32,500 nt of DNA from Burkholderiales bacterium (GTDB taxonomy: Bacteria > Pseudomonadota > Gammaproteobacteria > Burkholderiales > Burkholderiaceae_C). Below the pieces are notes generated by a model, which made no database searches, was not told the DNA's origin, and worked only from the letters and a program-made list of their open reading frames with translations. How positions within the stretch are numbered: the first letter of the stretch is position 1; every line of letters begins with the position of its first letter. The position numbers and the translations under genes are program-made. Shown one piece after another: positions 1-9,798 of this stretch. The DNA lies in the NCBI GenBank assembly GCA_021732385.1, contig JAKFVA010000024.1, positions 1 through 32,500 on the forward strand. The letters are read 5' to 3'.

Positions 1-124
1 CGCCAAATTTGGCCGACAAGACGGTGGTGATGGCCGCCGTCAAGGTGGTCTTGCCATGGTCGACGTGACCAATAGTGCCTACGTTGACGTGCGGCTTGGT
101 GCGCGCGAATTTCTCTTTTGCCAT
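1..124 (-). CDS. tuf: Elongation factor Tu, N-terminal part (cut by window edge)
   Basis: EF-Tu is the GTPase that carries aminoacyl-tRNA to the ribosomal A site. Only the first 41 codons are inside the window; the gene runs off the left edge. The visible protein begins [20 protein letters not shown] and continues into the P-loop GHVDHGKT, which binds the GTP phosphates, then the TTLTAAIT helix. The ATG is preceded by GGAG about ten bases upstream. It lies 184 bases downstream of fusA, the normal last place in the str operon (rpsL-rpsG-fusA-tuf). The short piece is identical in style to other betaproteobacterial EF-Tu proteins. Whether this is tufA or tufB cannot be told from it. Confidence 0.96.
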   Translation of the reverse strand, partial: MAKEKFARTKPHVNVGTIGHVDHGKTTLTAAITTVLSAKFG

Positions 125-308
125 TTTGCTGATCTCCAAAGAACAAGCCCGTGAACAGGTTTTACGTTTGCACCAGATTGCTGATTTCTTCGCCACGGGC
201 AGCGAAGGGCACCTGATCGCAGACGCGGCCACCCTAACGGTGGCCGATTAATCCGCATTGCTGGAGGCGGCACCTGCGACAAGCCGCAGGGCTGACACCA
301 CCAATTAC
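125..308 (-). other. fusA-tuf intergenic region with two hairpins
   Basis: This gap holds two inverted repeats. One has a 6-base stem at 273-278/285-290 (CCTGCG/CGCAGG) just after the fusA stop. The other has an 8-base stem at 226-233/239-246 (CGGCCACC/GGTGGCCG) with a 5-base loop. Neither is followed by a T run on the minus strand, so they do not look like rho-independent terminators. They could be processing or stability structures between the two messages; that function is inference. I could not pick out a convincing separate tuf promoter. Confidence 0.4.
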
Positions 309-2411
309 TTACTTGGCGCGGGCAGACACAATGGCTTCCGCCACGTTTCTTGGCGCTTCGGTGTAGTGCTTGAACTCCATGGTGTAGGTGGCGCGACCCT
401 GGCTCATGGAGCGCAGCGTCGTCGAGTAACCGAACATTTCAGACAGCGGCACCTCGGCCTTGATGGCCTTGCCACCACCCACCATGTCTTCCATGCCCTG
501 CACCATGCCGCGACGCGACGACAAATCGCCCATCACGTTGCCGGCGTAATCTTCTGGGGTCTCGACCTCAACGGCCATCATTGGCTCAAGGATCACGGGA
601 CCGGCCTTACGGCAGCCCTCCTTGAAACCAAAAATAGCCGCCATCTTGAACGCCAGTTCGTTCGAGTCCACGTCGTGGTAGGAGCCAAAGTGCAGCGTAA
701 CTTTCACGTCCACCACCGGATAGCCGGCCAGGACGCCTTGCGTTACAGCCTCATTAATGCCTTTTTCGACCGCGGGAATGTACTCGCGTGGCACCACGCC
801 GCCCTTGATGGCATCAACAAACTGAATGCCCTTGCCGGGTTCATTAGGCTCGATCTTGAGCACCACGTGGCCGTACTGGCCTTTGCCGCCAGACTGGCGC
901 ACAAATTTACCTTCGGCGTCTTCAATGGTCTTGCGAATGGTTTCGCGGTAGGCCACTTGCGGCTTGCCCACGTTGGCCTCCACACCAAACTCGCGCTTCA
1001 TGCGGTCAACAATGATTTCCAGGTGCAGCTCGCCCATACCGGCAATGATGGTCTGGCCGGACTCTTCGTCGGTCTTGACGCGAAAAGACGGGTCTTCCTG
1101 CGCCAAGCGGTTCAGGGCGATGCCCATTTTTTCCTGGTCGGCCTTGGTTTTGGGCTCCACGGCCTGCGCAATCACCGGCTCAGGGAACACCATGCGCTCA
1201 AGCATTACGATGGAATCTGGATCGCACAGGGTCTCGCCAGTAATCACGTCTTTCAAACCGATGCATGCGGCAATGTCGCCGGCGCGAATTTCATCAACCG
1301 GCTCACGCGCATTGGCGTGCATTTGCACAATGCGGCCGATGCGCTCTTTCTTGCCCTTGATCGGGTTGTACACACTGTCGCCCGACTTGAGCACACCTGA
1401 GTAGACGCGCACAAACGTGAGCTGCCCGACAAACGGGTCGGTCATCAGCTTGAACGCCAGCGCAGAAAACTTCTCGCTGTCAGCGGCTTTGCGTGTCACG
1501 GGTTTTTCGTCGTCGTCCATGCCCGACACCGGGGGAATATCCACGGGTGACGGCATGTACTCCACCACGGCGTCCAGCATGGCTTGGACACCCTTATTTT
1601 TGAACGCCGAGCCGCACAGCATGGGCTGGATCTCGCAGGCAATCGCGCGCTGGCGAATAGCGGCCTTGATTTCAAGCTCGGTCAGCGCTTCGCCTTCGAG
1701 GTACTTGTTCATCAGCTCTTCGCTGGCTTCAGCCGCAGCTTCAACCAGCTTTTCACGGAACTCATTGGCCTTGTCGACCAGTTCGGCCGGAATTTCACCG
1801 TAGGTGAAAGTAACGCCTTTGTCCTCTTCACTCCAGAGGATGGACTTCATCTTGACCAAATCCACCACACCCGCAAACTTTTCTTCTGCGCCAATCGGGA
1901 TTTGCAGCGGCACAGGGTTAGCCTTCAGACGCAGCTTCATCTGGTCATAGACCTTGAAGAAGTTGGCCCCGGTGCGGTCCATCTTGTTGACAAAGGCCAA
2001 GCGCGGCACCTTGTATTTGTTGGCCTGGCGCCACACGGTTTCCGACTGTGGCTGCACGCCGCCCACAGCGCAATACACCATGCAGGCACCATCGAGCACG
2101 CGCATGGAACGCTCGACCTCGATGGTGAAGTCCACGTGGCCGGGAGTGTCAATGATGTTGATGCGGTGCTCATCAAAGGTCTTGCCCATGCCCGACCAGA
2201 AACAGGTGGTGGCAGCCGAAGTGATGGTGATGCCGCGCTCTTGTTCCTGCTCCATCCAGTCCATGGTGGCGGCGCCGTCGTGCACCTCGCCAATTTTGTG
2301 GTTCACGCCGGTGTAGAACAGCACGCGCTCTGTCGTGGTGGTTTTACCGGCATCGATATGCGCCGAGATACCGATGTTGCGGTAGCGCTCAATGGGTGTT
2401 TTGCGGGCCAT
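309..2411 (-). CDS. fusA: Elongation factor G
   Basis: EF-G is the ribosomal translocase; it uses GTP to move tRNAs and mRNA after peptide bond formation and also acts in ribosome recycling. The 700-residue product has the full family length. The G domain motifs are clear: P-loop AHIDAGKT at 17-24, switch II DTPGH at 88-92, and NKMD at 142-145. Domains II to V follow, and the C-terminal region ([10 protein letters not shown], then [13 protein letters not shown]) is typical of bacterial EF-G. The ATG at 2411 has GGAG upstream, rather far at about nine bases. The gene sits 85 bases after rpsG, in the str operon order. No fusidic-acid resistance change can be judged by eye. Confidence 0.99.
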   Translation of the reverse strand: MARKTPIERYRNIGISAHIDAGKTTTTERVLFYTGVNHKIGEVHDGAATMDWMEQEQERGITITSAATTCFWSGMGKTFDEHRINIIDTPGHVDFTIEVERSMRVLDGACMVYCAVGGVQPQSETVWRQANKYKVPRLAFVNKMDRTGANFFKVYDQMKLRLKANPVPLQIPIGAEEKFAGVVDLVKMKSILWSEEDKGVTFTYGEIPAELVDKANEFREKLVEAAAEASEELMNKYLEGEALTELEIKAAIRQRAIACEIQPMLCGSAFKNKGVQAMLDAVVEYMPSPVDIPPVSGMDDDEKPVTRKAADSEKFSALAFKLMTDPFVGQLTFVRVYSGVLKSGDSVYNPIKGKKERIGRIVQMHANAREPVDEIRAGDIAACIGLKDVITGETLCDPDSIVMLERMVFPEPVIAQAVEPKTKADQEKMGIALNRLAQEDPSFRVKTDEESGQTIIAGMGELHLEIIVDRMKREFGVEANVGKPQVAYRETIRKTIEDAEGKFVRQSGGKGQYGHVVLKIEPNEPGKGIQFVDAIKGGVVPREYIPAVEKGINEAVTQGVLAGYPVVDVKVTLHFGSYHDVDSNELAFKMAAIFGFKEGCRKAGPVILEPMMAVEVETPEDYAGNVMGDLSSRRGMVQGMEDMVGGGKAIKAEVPLSEMFGYSTTLRSMSQGRATYTMEFKHYTEAPRNVAEAIVSARAK

Positions 2412-2496
2412 GATTAATTACTCCGTTAAAAAGCGCAAACCCGCCAGCATCAATAGCGATGGGCGGGCCCGCACTTTGCGAATAGGGGGGCGTTTG

Positions 2497-2970
2497 TTAG
2501 AAGCGGAAGTGGCTGAAGGCCTTGTTGGCTTCTGCCATGCGGTGCACTTCGTCACGCTTTTTCATGGCACCGCCACGGCCTTCCGTGGCTTCCATCAGTT
2601 CATTGGCCAAACGAAGGGCCATGGATTTTTCACCGCGTTTCTTCGCCGCTTCCTTGACCCAACGCATGGCCAACGCCAAACGGCGCACCGGGCGCACTTC
2701 AACAGGCACCTGGTAGTTGGCGCCGCCAACACGGCGTGACTTGACTTCAACCATGGGCTTGACGTTGTTGATGGCCATGTTGAAGGCCTCCAACGGGTCT
2801 TTGCCAGGGTTCTTTTTTTCGATTTGCTCAAGCGCGCCGTAAATGATGCGCTCGGCAACCGCTTTTTTGCCGCCTTGCATGATGACGTTCATGAACTTGG
2901 CGAGCTCGACATTGCCGTACTTGGGATCAGGCAGGATTTCCCGTTTGGGGACTTCACGACGACGTGGCAT
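2497..2970 (-). CDS. rpsG: 30S ribosomal protein S7
   Basis: S7 starts assembly of the 30S head by binding the 3' domain of 16S rRNA and lies near the mRNA exit. The product is 157 residues, starting [20 protein letters not shown], and it includes the conserved motif [15 protein letters not shown] longer open frame reaches back to 3081, but the ATG at 2970 follows a strong AGAGGTGA ribosome-binding site and gives the family's usual length, so I chose it. In E. coli S7 represses its own operon by binding the rpsL-rpsG intercistronic RNA. Here that gap is 179 bases and holds two hairpins, listed separately. Confidence 0.98.
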   Translation of the reverse strand: MPRRREVPKREILPDPKYGNVELAKFMNVIMQGGKKAVAERIIYGALEQIEKKNPGKDPLEAFNMAINNVKPMVEVKSRRVGGANYQVPVEVRPVRRLALAMRWVKEAAKKRGEKSMALRLANELMEATEGRGGAMKKRDEVHRMAEANKAFSHFRF

Positions 2971-3149
2971 TTTTTCACCTCTTTGCTTCAGTTGGCATCC
3001 CTGCGGACACCGCGAAAACCCAGCCGGGCTTTCACTTACTCGACCGGCGCAACTATTTGCGCTTTGGGTCGTTTGCAGCACAGGCTAAACGCCTGTACTG
3101 CGCGGCCTTGCCGCACAAAACGGCAAGGGCTGTTAGCCACTGGGGGCTA
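2971..3149 (-). promoter_or_regulatory. rpsL-rpsG intercistronic region, possible S7 feedback site
   Basis: The gap contains a perfect 8-base stem at 3106-3113/3121-3128 (CCTTGCCG/CGGCAAGG, 7-base loop). It also has a second stem at 3081-3086/3092-3097 (ACAGGC/GCCTGT, 5-base loop). No T run follows either on the minus strand. In E. coli the equivalent gap is the translational target for S7, which couples rpsG and rpsL output. That this region does the same here is inference from position and structure; I did not fold it. Confidence 0.4.
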
Positions 3150-3527
3150 TCAGGCTTTTTTCGGTCGTTTCGCGCCGTATTTGGAACGGGACTGCTTGCG
3201 GTCTTTCACGCCCTGCAAGTCAAGTGAGCCGCGCACGATGTGATAGCGCACACCGGGCAAATCCTTGACGCGGCCGCCGCGCACCAGCACCACCGAGTGC
3301 TCCTGCAGGTTGTGGCCTTCGCCGCCGATATAAGAAATTACTTCAAAACCATTGGTCAGGCGCACCTTGGCCACCTTGCGCAAAGCCGAATTGGGCTTTT
3401 TAGGCGTCGTGGTGTACACGCGAGTGCACACGCCACGGCGCTGCGGGCTGTTTTGCATCGCCGGGCTTTTGGACTTGACAGTCTCGACTTCGCGCCCTTG
3501 GCGCACTAGCTGGTTGATAGTTGGCAC
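3150..3527 (-). CDS. rpsL: 30S ribosomal protein S12, GTG start
   Basis: S12 lies at the decoding centre and affects translational accuracy. The 125-residue product begins [12 protein letters not shown] and ends YGAKRPKKA. The conserved [14 protein letters not shown] block is at 40-53 and [13 protein letters not shown] at 84-96. Lys43 and Lys88, where streptomycin-resistance changes arise, are both lysine. Asp89, the residue modified by RimO in other bacteria, is present. The open frame runs back to 3608, but family alignment puts the start at the GTG at 3527, with GGAGG six bases upstream. It is the first gene of the str operon, about 45 bases after the predicted transcription start. Confidence 0.98.
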   Translation of the reverse strand: MPTINQLVRQGREVETVKSKSPAMQNSPQRRGVCTRVYTTTPKKPNSALRKVAKVRLTNGFEVISYIGGEGHNLQEHSVVLVRGGRVKDLPGVRYHIVRGSLDLQGVKDRKQSRSKYGAKRPKKA

Positions 3528-3554
3528 TACTGGCCTCCACAAATAAATCGGGGC

Positions 3555-3569
3555 ACCGCTAAATGCGGT
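3555..3569 (-). promoter_or_regulatory. Small hairpin in the rpsL leader
   Basis: ACCGC/GCGGT with a 5-base loop lies between the predicted transcription start and the ribosome-binding site of rpsL. It may be a leader structure; no function is assigned. Confidence 0.3.
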
Positions 3570-3579
3570 AAAGCCCTCA

Positions 3580-3608
3580 AGTATATGCTGAGTGGCAAAA
3601 ACGCTCAA
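3580..3608 (-). promoter_or_regulatory. Predicted sigma70 promoter of the str operon
   Basis: On the minus strand the -35 is TTGAGC (3603-3608) and the -10 is TATACT (3580-3585), separated by exactly 17 bases. That is four and five matches to the consensus hexamers. It lies about 50 bases upstream of the rpsL GTG. The -35 hexamer is also the second arm of the hairpin that may end transcription of the upstream carboxypeptidase gene. Confidence 0.7.
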
Positions 3609-3625
3609 GCCCTGAATTTTTGAGC
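3597..3625 (-). terminator. Possible weak terminator after the carboxypeptidase gene
   Basis: On the minus strand GCTCAA pairs with TTGAGC (6-base stem, 11-base loop) followed by GTTTTTG. The stem is short, so termination may be partial. It begins nine bases after the stop codon at 3634 and overlaps the -35 of the str promoter. Confidence 0.4.
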
Positions 3626-3633
3626 CGAACTTG

Positions 3634-4851
3634 TCATTTCACCCACAAACGTATGGCGTCCCAGGTGCGCCCCAGAAAACCCGCCTGCTGCACGGGCTCC
3701 AGCACGGCAAGCGGCATATCAGCCAGTGCCTGTCCGGCCCACTGCACCTTCAAAATCCCAAGCTGCTGGCCTTTGACCAAGGGGGCTACCAGCGGATCCG
3801 GGCGGGTCACTGAGGTAGTGATCTTGCCAGCACCACCCACGGGCACAGCCACCACAATGGCCTGCTCTCGGCCCAGCTTAACATTAGCAACCGTGCCCTT
3901 CCAGACCGCTGGCGTCACCACCGCCTGGGCTGCATCAAACAGCTTGACGGCGTCAAAGGCGGTGTAACCCCAATTGAGGAGTTTTTGGCTTTCATTGGCA
4001 CGCGCATTCTCGCTGGCGGCGCCCAGCACGATGGACAGCAGGCGGCGGCCTTGTGGCAAGTTGGGCGCATCACGCCGAGCAGTGGCAATCAGGCAATAGC
4101 CCGCCGCCGCCGTATGCCCGGTTTTCAGGCCATCAACCGACGGGTCGCGAAACAGCAGCAAATTGCGGTTGTTGTCATTGGCGGTTGGCGTGCCAATGTA
4201 GCGGTACTTCTGCAGCCCGTAGGTAGGCAAATATTCAGGAAAATCTTTAATCAGGCGCGTGGCCAGCACGCTCAAATCGCGCGCCGTGGTGACATGCCCA
4301 GCCTCGGTCAGGCCTTCAGGATTTTTATAGACAGTATTTTTCAGGCCAAGCGCCTTAGCCTGTTCGTTCATGAGCTGCACAAAGCGCTCAACGCTGCCGC
4401 CAACGCCTTCGGCCAGCGCCACCGAGGCGTCATTGCCCGACTGTACGACCATGCCCTTAATCAGGTCTTCCACCGGTACTTGCATCTTGGGGTCAATGAA
4501 CATGCGCGAGCCGGGCATTTTCCAGGCCCGTTCACTGACTGCAAAGGTTTGTTTGAGGCTGATTTTCTTGGCGCGCAACGCATCAAATACCAGGTACGCC
4601 GTCATCAGTTTGGTCAGCGACGCAGGCTCGACCGGCATATCAATGTCTTTTTCTGCCAGCAACTGGTTGGCCGTCATATCCAGCAGCAAATAAGCGCGTG
4701 CAGCCACCTCGGGAGCAGCCAGCAAAATCGGCACGGCAGGCGCTGACGCGGTCAGGGTAGCAGCAGCGGTTTGGGCGGTTGCTGGGCCGACACAAACACA
4801 CATCAGCAAACAAAAACGAATGGCAAAAAACGCAGATGCAAAAAAATTCAT
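3634..4851 (-). CDS. dacA: D-alanyl-D-alanine carboxypeptidase (PBP5/6 type)
   Basis: This family trims the terminal D-alanine from peptidoglycan pentapeptides in the periplasm. The 405-residue product starts with a signal peptide (hydrophobic stretch [15 protein letters not shown], about residues 13-27). The three penicillin-binding motifs are in order: SLTK at 78-81 with the acylated Ser78, SGN at 138-140, and KTG at 243-245. The C-terminal part fits the PBP5 beta domain and a membrane-anchor helix ([10 protein letters not shown]). An in-frame TTG at 4863 would add four residues, but the ATG at 4851 starts directly at the signal peptide. No clear Shine-Dalgarno site precedes either. It begins eight bases after the hydrolase stop, so it is probably co-transcribed with it. 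Which paralogue (dacA or dacC) it is cannot be resolved. Confidence 0.93.
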   Translation of the reverse strand: MNFFASAFFAIRFCLLMCVCVGPATAQTAAATLTASAPAVPILLAAPEVAARAYLLLDMTANQLLAEKDIDMPVEPASLTKLMTAYLVFDALRAKKISLKQTFAVSERAWKMPGSRMFIDPKMQVPVEDLIKGMVVQSGNDASVALAEGVGGSVERFVQLMNEQAKALGLKNTVYKNPEGLTEAGHVTTARDLSVLATRLIKDFPEYLPTYGLQKYRYIGTPTANDNNRNLLLFRDPSVDGLKTGHTAAAGYCLIATARRDAPNLPQGRRLLSIVLGAASENARANESQKLLNWGYTAFDAVKLFDAAQAVVTPAVWKGTVANVKLGREQAIVVAVPVGGAGKITTSVTRPDPLVAPLVKGQQLGILKVQWAGQALADMPLAVLEPVQQAGFLGRTWDAIRLWVK

Positions 4852-4859
4852 GGGGTCAG

Positions 4860-5543
4860 TCAAGGGTTGTCAGGCAACGCCGTCGCTGCAAACGGCGGCG
4901 CACACAAATGGCGTGACACCAGCGATTTGAGCAGCGGCAATTGCCCATGGAAGAAATGGCTGCCACCGGGCACCACGGTCACCGGCAGGGCCTGCGGCCG
5001 CGCCCAGTTGAGCACATCGGCCAGGGGCACGGTGTCGTCTGCCTCGGCGTGCAACACCAACGTGCGGGAATGCGCCTCAAGCGGCAGAGGCAATACATCA
5101 AAGCGGCTGGCCGCTGTGCCCACCAGCACAATTTTCTGAATCTCGCGCGCTGGCCACAAGCTGCCAACCGCATGGCTGGCCACAAAAGCCCCAAAAGAAA
5201 AACCAGCCAGGGCCAGCGGCACAGACGGCAATGCAGCAGCGCCGGCTTGCGCTGGTGCATGGATCACCACGGCCAGCAGGTCCTGCAGCTCACCACGCCC
5301 TTCGTCGTAAGTCCCCTGGCTTTGTCCCACACCGCGGAAATTAAAGCGCAACGCGGTCCAGCCGCATTGCACAAAAGCGCGCGCCAGCGTCTGCACCACC
5401 TTGTTGTCCATGCTGCCGCCAAACAGTGGGTGTGGGTGCGCAATGACGGCCAGTCCGCGTGAGGCGGTGGTTGGCGCATCGCACAAGCCTTGCAGCGAGC
5501 CTGCTGGCCCCTGAAGGGTAAAAGCTTGGGTTTGTGCATTCAT
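4860..5543 (-). CDS. Alpha/beta hydrolase of the COG2945 type
   Basis: The 227-residue product is a single-domain serine hydrolase. The block HPHPLFGGSMDNKVV (36-50) is a hallmark of the COG2945 group. The nucleophile elbow GFSFG is at 114-118 with Ser116. A likely acidic residue sits in HAEADDTVPL (165-174), and the histidine in GGSHFFHG (193-200). There is no signal peptide, so it should be cytoplasmic. The substrate is unknown; relatives are annotated only as predicted hydrolases. A TTG at 5594 would extend the frame by 17 residues, but the ATG at 5543 starts at the conserved region. It lies between a ferredoxin gene (59 bases upstream) and the carboxypeptidase gene (eight bases downstream). 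Confidence 0.85.
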   Translation of the reverse strand: MNAQTQAFTLQGPAGSLQGLCDAPTTASRGLAVIAHPHPLFGGSMDNKVVQTLARAFVQCGWTALRFNFRGVGQSQGTYDEGRGELQDLLAVVIHAPAQAGAAALPSVPLALAGFSFGAFVASHAVGSLWPAREIQKIVLVGTAASRFDVLPLPLEAHSRTLVLHAEADDTVPLADVLNWARPQALPVTVVPGGSHFFHGQLPLLKSLVSRHLCAPPFAATALPDNP

Positions 5544-5602
5544 AAAGAAGATTTCACTACCTCGGCCGCGCACACCGGGTGCTGGGCCAGCCAAACAACG
5601 GT

Positions 5603-5956
5603 TTACCGGCCCACTGACCCCGCCATTAAGAGGCGCGTCACCACGTGGCCGTTTTTCAGGTGGCTTTGGACAATTTCATCAATATCGCTCTCATCGACAT
5701 AGGTGTACCAGACACCTTCGGGGTAGACCACCGCCACCGGCCCGCCCGCGCAACGATCCAGGCAACCGGCCTTGTTGACGCGCACCTGGCCGGGGCCATT
5801 TAGGCCCGCTGCCTTGACTTGCGCCTTGCAGCGGTCAAAGCCTTTTTGCGCCTCGTGGGCAGCGCAGCAGTTCTCGCCGGCTTTGCGCTCATTCAGGCAA
5901 AAGAAAATGTGGCGTTGAAAATAGGGAGGTGGGGTCAGGTCAGCGGTGGCTTTCAT
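5603..5956 (-). CDS. Thioredoxin-fold [2Fe-2S] ferredoxin
   Basis: The 117-residue protein resembles the thioredoxin-like [2Fe-2S] ferredoxins (Shethna/Azotobacter FeSII-like and NuoE-like fold). Cysteines at 20 and 30/31 form the first pair of a C-x(9-10)-C pattern, and CLDRC at 65-69 gives the C-x3-C second pair. The segment RHIFFCLNER and the run NKAGCLDRCAGGPVAVVYPEG are typical of the family. It is probably a soluble cytoplasmic electron carrier; its partner is not known. Its ATG lies inside the end of the VanZ-like gene, overlapping it by 17 bases, which suggests translational coupling. Confidence 0.85.
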   Translation of the reverse strand: MKATADLTPPPYFQRHIFFCLNERKAGENCCAAHEAQKGFDRCKAQVKAAGLNGPGQVRVNKAGCLDRCAGGPVAVVYPEGVWYTYVDESDIDEIVQSHLKNGHVVTRLLMAGSVGR

Positions 5957-7070
5957 GCCCCGAGTTTAAGCCTTGCGCCTGCGACAGCCGTACCAGCACA
6001 TAGCCCAGTGCAACGTAAGGCCATAGCCAACCAAGCCACTGTGCCAGCCCATGAAAACGGATGAATCGGCCTTGCTCCCAAATGTGTAGCGTCTGGGCAA
6101 AGTACGCACCCTCTGGCGCTTGGTTCAGCAAGGCCAGCTGCGCAGCCAGTGCCAGCAGCAGCAAGGCCATGCAAGCCCGGGCAGGCAACCACACCAGCAG
6201 CAATGCAGCCAGTGCACCCGCCGCCAAACCGTAACGCACTGGCAGACTGAGCCAGGCCCACGCATGGCTAGGGCCGTATGTCAGCGCTGCGCTCAATGCC
6301 GTAGCGCCCGCCCCCACCGCCAGCACCAGCAACACGAAGGCCAGCCTGCGCCACAGCCTACAAATTACGCCATAGCCCAGCAGGCAGGGAACAAGCGCGC
6401 CCAGCATTACACAAAGCAATTCGGTGCCAGGCCACAGTGGCTGTAGCTCAATATCGCGCACCGGCAGCAGAGCCAGGAAAGGCGTATCAGCCAGTTGCTC
6501 AGCCACCACCAACTCAAGCCGTTCAAGCACCTGACCCAGACCCAGTGGCACCGACGCTGGAAACAAAAGCGCCACCGGCCAGATGCACAGCAACACCAGC
6601 GCGCCACGCGCATCAGCAACAAACCAGCGCGCCCGAAAACGGCTCCAACTGTCAATAGCACCCCAACGCTGGAGCCAACTGGCCAACAAAGCCCCCAACA
6701 AGGCGCCGCTCGCGTTGAGTACCAGGTCCAGGTTGGAGGGCACGCGAACAGGCAAATAGCTCTGCAGGGTTTCCATTAAAAAAGACAGCAACGCAGCCAA
6801 TAACAATGCCACCCCCACCGCCCACCGGCCCCGACCGTCTGCTGCCGGGGCATTGCGCAGCACGCCAAGCGCCAGCAAAAACCCCAGCGGTCCATAACCC
6901 AACGCATTGGCCACCACATCAAAGCTGCCCCAGTATTTGGGCCAGGGCGCAGCTACAAAGCTCCAGGGGGCAATGCCTTGGTCACGCCAATCGGAAAAGG
7001 GGTAGAGGCTGGCGTAAACCACCAGCGAGGCATAAATTAACGCCAGCGGCCAGGCGGAGGATTTATGCAT
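5940..7070 (-). CDS. VanZ-like multi-pass membrane protein
   Basis: The 376-residue product is an inner-membrane protein with about nine to ten hydrophobic helices. The N-terminal third fits the VanZ-like domain: ASLYPFSDWRD near residue 20, DVVANALGYGPLGFLLALG (51-69), then FLMETLQSYLPVRVPSNLDL with its conserved acidic and polar residues. The remaining helices, after residue 150, are variable. VanZ itself gives low-level teicoplanin resistance in enterococci, but most proteobacterial relatives have no known job. The gene starts 33 bases after the hemJ-like gene and overlaps the ferredoxin start by 17 bases. That suggests one transcript running toward the carboxypeptidase gene. Confidence 0.85.
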   Translation of the reverse strand: MHKSSAWPLALIYASLVVYASLYPFSDWRDQGIAPWSFVAAPWPKYWGSFDVVANALGYGPLGFLLALGVLRNAPAADGRGRWAVGVALLLAALLSFLMETLQSYLPVRVPSNLDLVLNASGALLGALLASWLQRWGAIDSWSRFRARWFVADARGALVLLCIWPVALLFPASVPLGLGQVLERLELVVAEQLADTPFLALLPVRDIELQPLWPGTELLCVMLGALVPCLLGYGVICRLWRRLAFVLLVLAVGAGATALSAALTYGPSHAWAWLSLPVRYGLAAGALAALLLVWLPARACMALLLLALAAQLALLNQAPEGAYFAQTLHIWEQGRFIRFHGLAQWLGWLWPYVALGYVLVRLSQAQGLNSGHESHR

Positions 7071-7103
7071 GGCGTCAACACAGTCTGGCTGACAGCCTGC
7101 GTA

Positions 7104-7544
7104 TCAAAACGGCTTGACTACCACCAGCACTACTGCGGCCAATAGCAAAATAACCGGCACTTCATTGAACCAGCGCAACCACACGTGGCTGCGGACATTG
7201 CGCCCAGCAACAAACTTGCGCAGCAATGAACCGCAGGCAAGGTGGTAGCCAATAGTCAAAAACACCACGAGCAGCTTGGCATGCAGCCAGCCGTTACCCG
7301 GGCCGCGCCCAATGCCGTAATGCAGCCACAATGCCAAGCCAAACAAGACTGCGGGCACCGCCAGCACATGACTGAAACGATAAAGTTTTTGCGCCATCAA
7401 AAGCAGGCGAGCCTGCTCCGCCCTTGACTCAGGTGGCGTGGGTTGCGGGATTTGCGCCAGATTAACCAGAATGCGCGGCAAGTAAAACAAGCCGGCAAAC
7501 CAGCTGACAACAAACACGATGTGCAGCGATTTGATCCATAACAT
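7104..7544 (-). CDS. hemJ: HemJ-like protoporphyrinogen IX oxidase
   Basis: HemJ is an inner-membrane haem protein that oxidises protoporphyrinogen IX to protoporphyrin IX, the next-to-last step of haem synthesis in many bacteria without HemG or HemY. The 146-residue product has four hydrophobic segments. Family motifs are visible: MLWIKSLHIVFVVSWFAGLF at the start with His8, the YLPR motif, GWLHAKL at 85-91 with a conserved histidine, and RWFNEVP at 124-130. A GTG at 7550 is in frame two codons upstream; I prefer the ATG at 7544, which matches the family start. It could be filed more loosely as a CopD-family protein, but being divergent from hemB with 36 bases between them supports the haem role. 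Confidence 0.8.
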   Translation of the reverse strand: MLWIKSLHIVFVVSWFAGLFYLPRILVNLAQIPQPTPPESRAEQARLLLMAQKLYRFSHVLAVPAVLFGLALWLHYGIGRGPGNGWLHAKLLVVFLTIGYHLACGSLLRKFVAGRNVRSHVWLRWFNEVPVILLLAAVVLVVVKPF

Positions 7545-8606
<1,062 letters not shown>

Positions 8607-8662
8607 CTACGCGCACAGCGTGCATGCGCAAAATCCTGATTTCATATTGAACCGGAGGCCCC

Positions 8663-9772
8663 ATGCGCGTATTCACCATCAGTGGCAGCCAGATTACCGA
8701 GACCGACCACTTACCCGCTGCACTGCCTGAGCCGGGCTTTGTCTGGATTGCCTGCGCGCGGCGCGAGTTTGAGGTCAAGGCCGCCGAAGTTCAGGCCGCG
8801 TTGCTGCATTTGACTGGCATACAAATGGTGGACCTGCATATGGCCGACCTGCTTAACAACCAGCTGCCCTCCCACTACGACTACACCTCGCAATACGACA
8901 TCATGGTGTTTCGCCGCCTGGCCGCAGGCAACTCCGACACCGACCTCGACGCCCCCGGTGAGCCGCTGCACGAGCCAGTGCGCCGGGGCGGCCCGCCGGT
9001 GCTGCGGCGCATTGACACCAGCCCGGTGGGTTTTGCCGTGTTCGACCGCGTGCTGATCACCGTGCACCCCACCGGCTGCGCTGTGCGCGAGGCCTTTGCC
9101 GCCAAGTTGCTGGACATGGCCAGCCCTGACGCGCGCGCAAGTGGCGTGCGTCCGCCATCCCAGCCCGCCGATTTGATGCTGCGCATCATCAACCTGATGG
9201 TTGACGGCTACCTCGACTTGCGACGCGAACTCACCCGCCAACTCGACCACTGGCAGTCTGACCTGCTCAACCCGAAGGCGCGTTTCAACAACTGGGGCGC
9301 TCTGCTGGACGCCCGCCTGGCCCTGCACCAGCTGGATGAAATCTGCGAAGACCAGCGCTCAGCCGTGCAGGATTGGATTGAGGCCCTGGCCATCTGGCCC
9401 GAGCCCGCCGACATGGCCGAGATGCGCGAGCGTGAACTGCTCAAGGTGCGCAGCCGGGATGTACTTGAACATGTCGAGCGCGTGATCCACCATGTGCGGC
9501 GGCTGGAGCACAGTGCAGAAACCGCAGTTCAAATGCATTTTTCGGCGCAAAGCAACCGCGCCAACGACATCATGCGTACCCTGACGGCGCTCACTGCCAT
9601 TTTTTTGCCGCTGAATTTGATAGCGGGCATCTTCGGCATGAACTTTGAATTTCTGCCATTGATTCACTTGAAGCAGGGGTTTTGGCTGTCCATGCTGCTG
9701 ATGGGCGCCACGGCTGCGGGCTTGGGCTTGTATTTTTGGCGCAACCGTTATTTGTCGCAAAGCGGCAGGTAG
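8663..9772 (+). CDS. corA: CorA-family divalent metal transporter
   Basis: CorA-family proteins are homopentameric channels that take up Mg2+ (or in ZntB-type relatives move Zn2+) across the inner membrane. The 369-residue product has the expected order: an N-terminal cytoplasmic alpha/beta domain, a long helical stalk (about 170-300), then two transmembrane helices near 308-325 and 341-358. The signature GMN is at 325-327 in the context GIFGMNFEF. The loop between the helices is short (LPLIHLKQG). The ATG follows a good GGAGG site. A strongly basic residue pair precedes the C terminus. It starts 62 bases after hemB. CorA versus ZntB-type specificity cannot be told from the sequence alone. 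Confidence 0.88.
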   Translation: MRVFTISGSQITETDHLPAALPEPGFVWIACARREFEVKAAEVQAALLHLTGIQMVDLHMADLLNNQLPSHYDYTSQYDIMVFRRLAAGNSDTDLDAPGEPLHEPVRRGGPPVLRRIDTSPVGFAVFDRVLITVHPTGCAVREAFAAKLLDMASPDARASGVRPPSQPADLMLRIINLMVDGYLDLRRELTRQLDHWQSDLLNPKARFNNWGALLDARLALHQLDEICEDQRSAVQDWIEALAIWPEPADMAEMRERELLKVRSRDVLEHVERVIHHVRRLEHSAETAVQMHFSAQSNRANDIMRTLTALTAIFLPLNLIAGIFGMNFEFLPLIHLKQGFWLSMLLMGATAAGLGLYFWRNRYLSQSGR

Positions 9773-9798
9773 CGGTTGGCTAGCCAGGCAAAGACAGC

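Noticed and set aside
258-1400. 380-codon plus-strand open frame
   Set aside because: It lies antisense to fusA; its translation is rich in His, Leu and Val with no family features, as expected from the opposite strand of a GC-rich gene.
9777-9786. TGGCTAGCCA palindrome between convergent genes as a terminator
   Set aside because: It has no loop and no T run on either strand.
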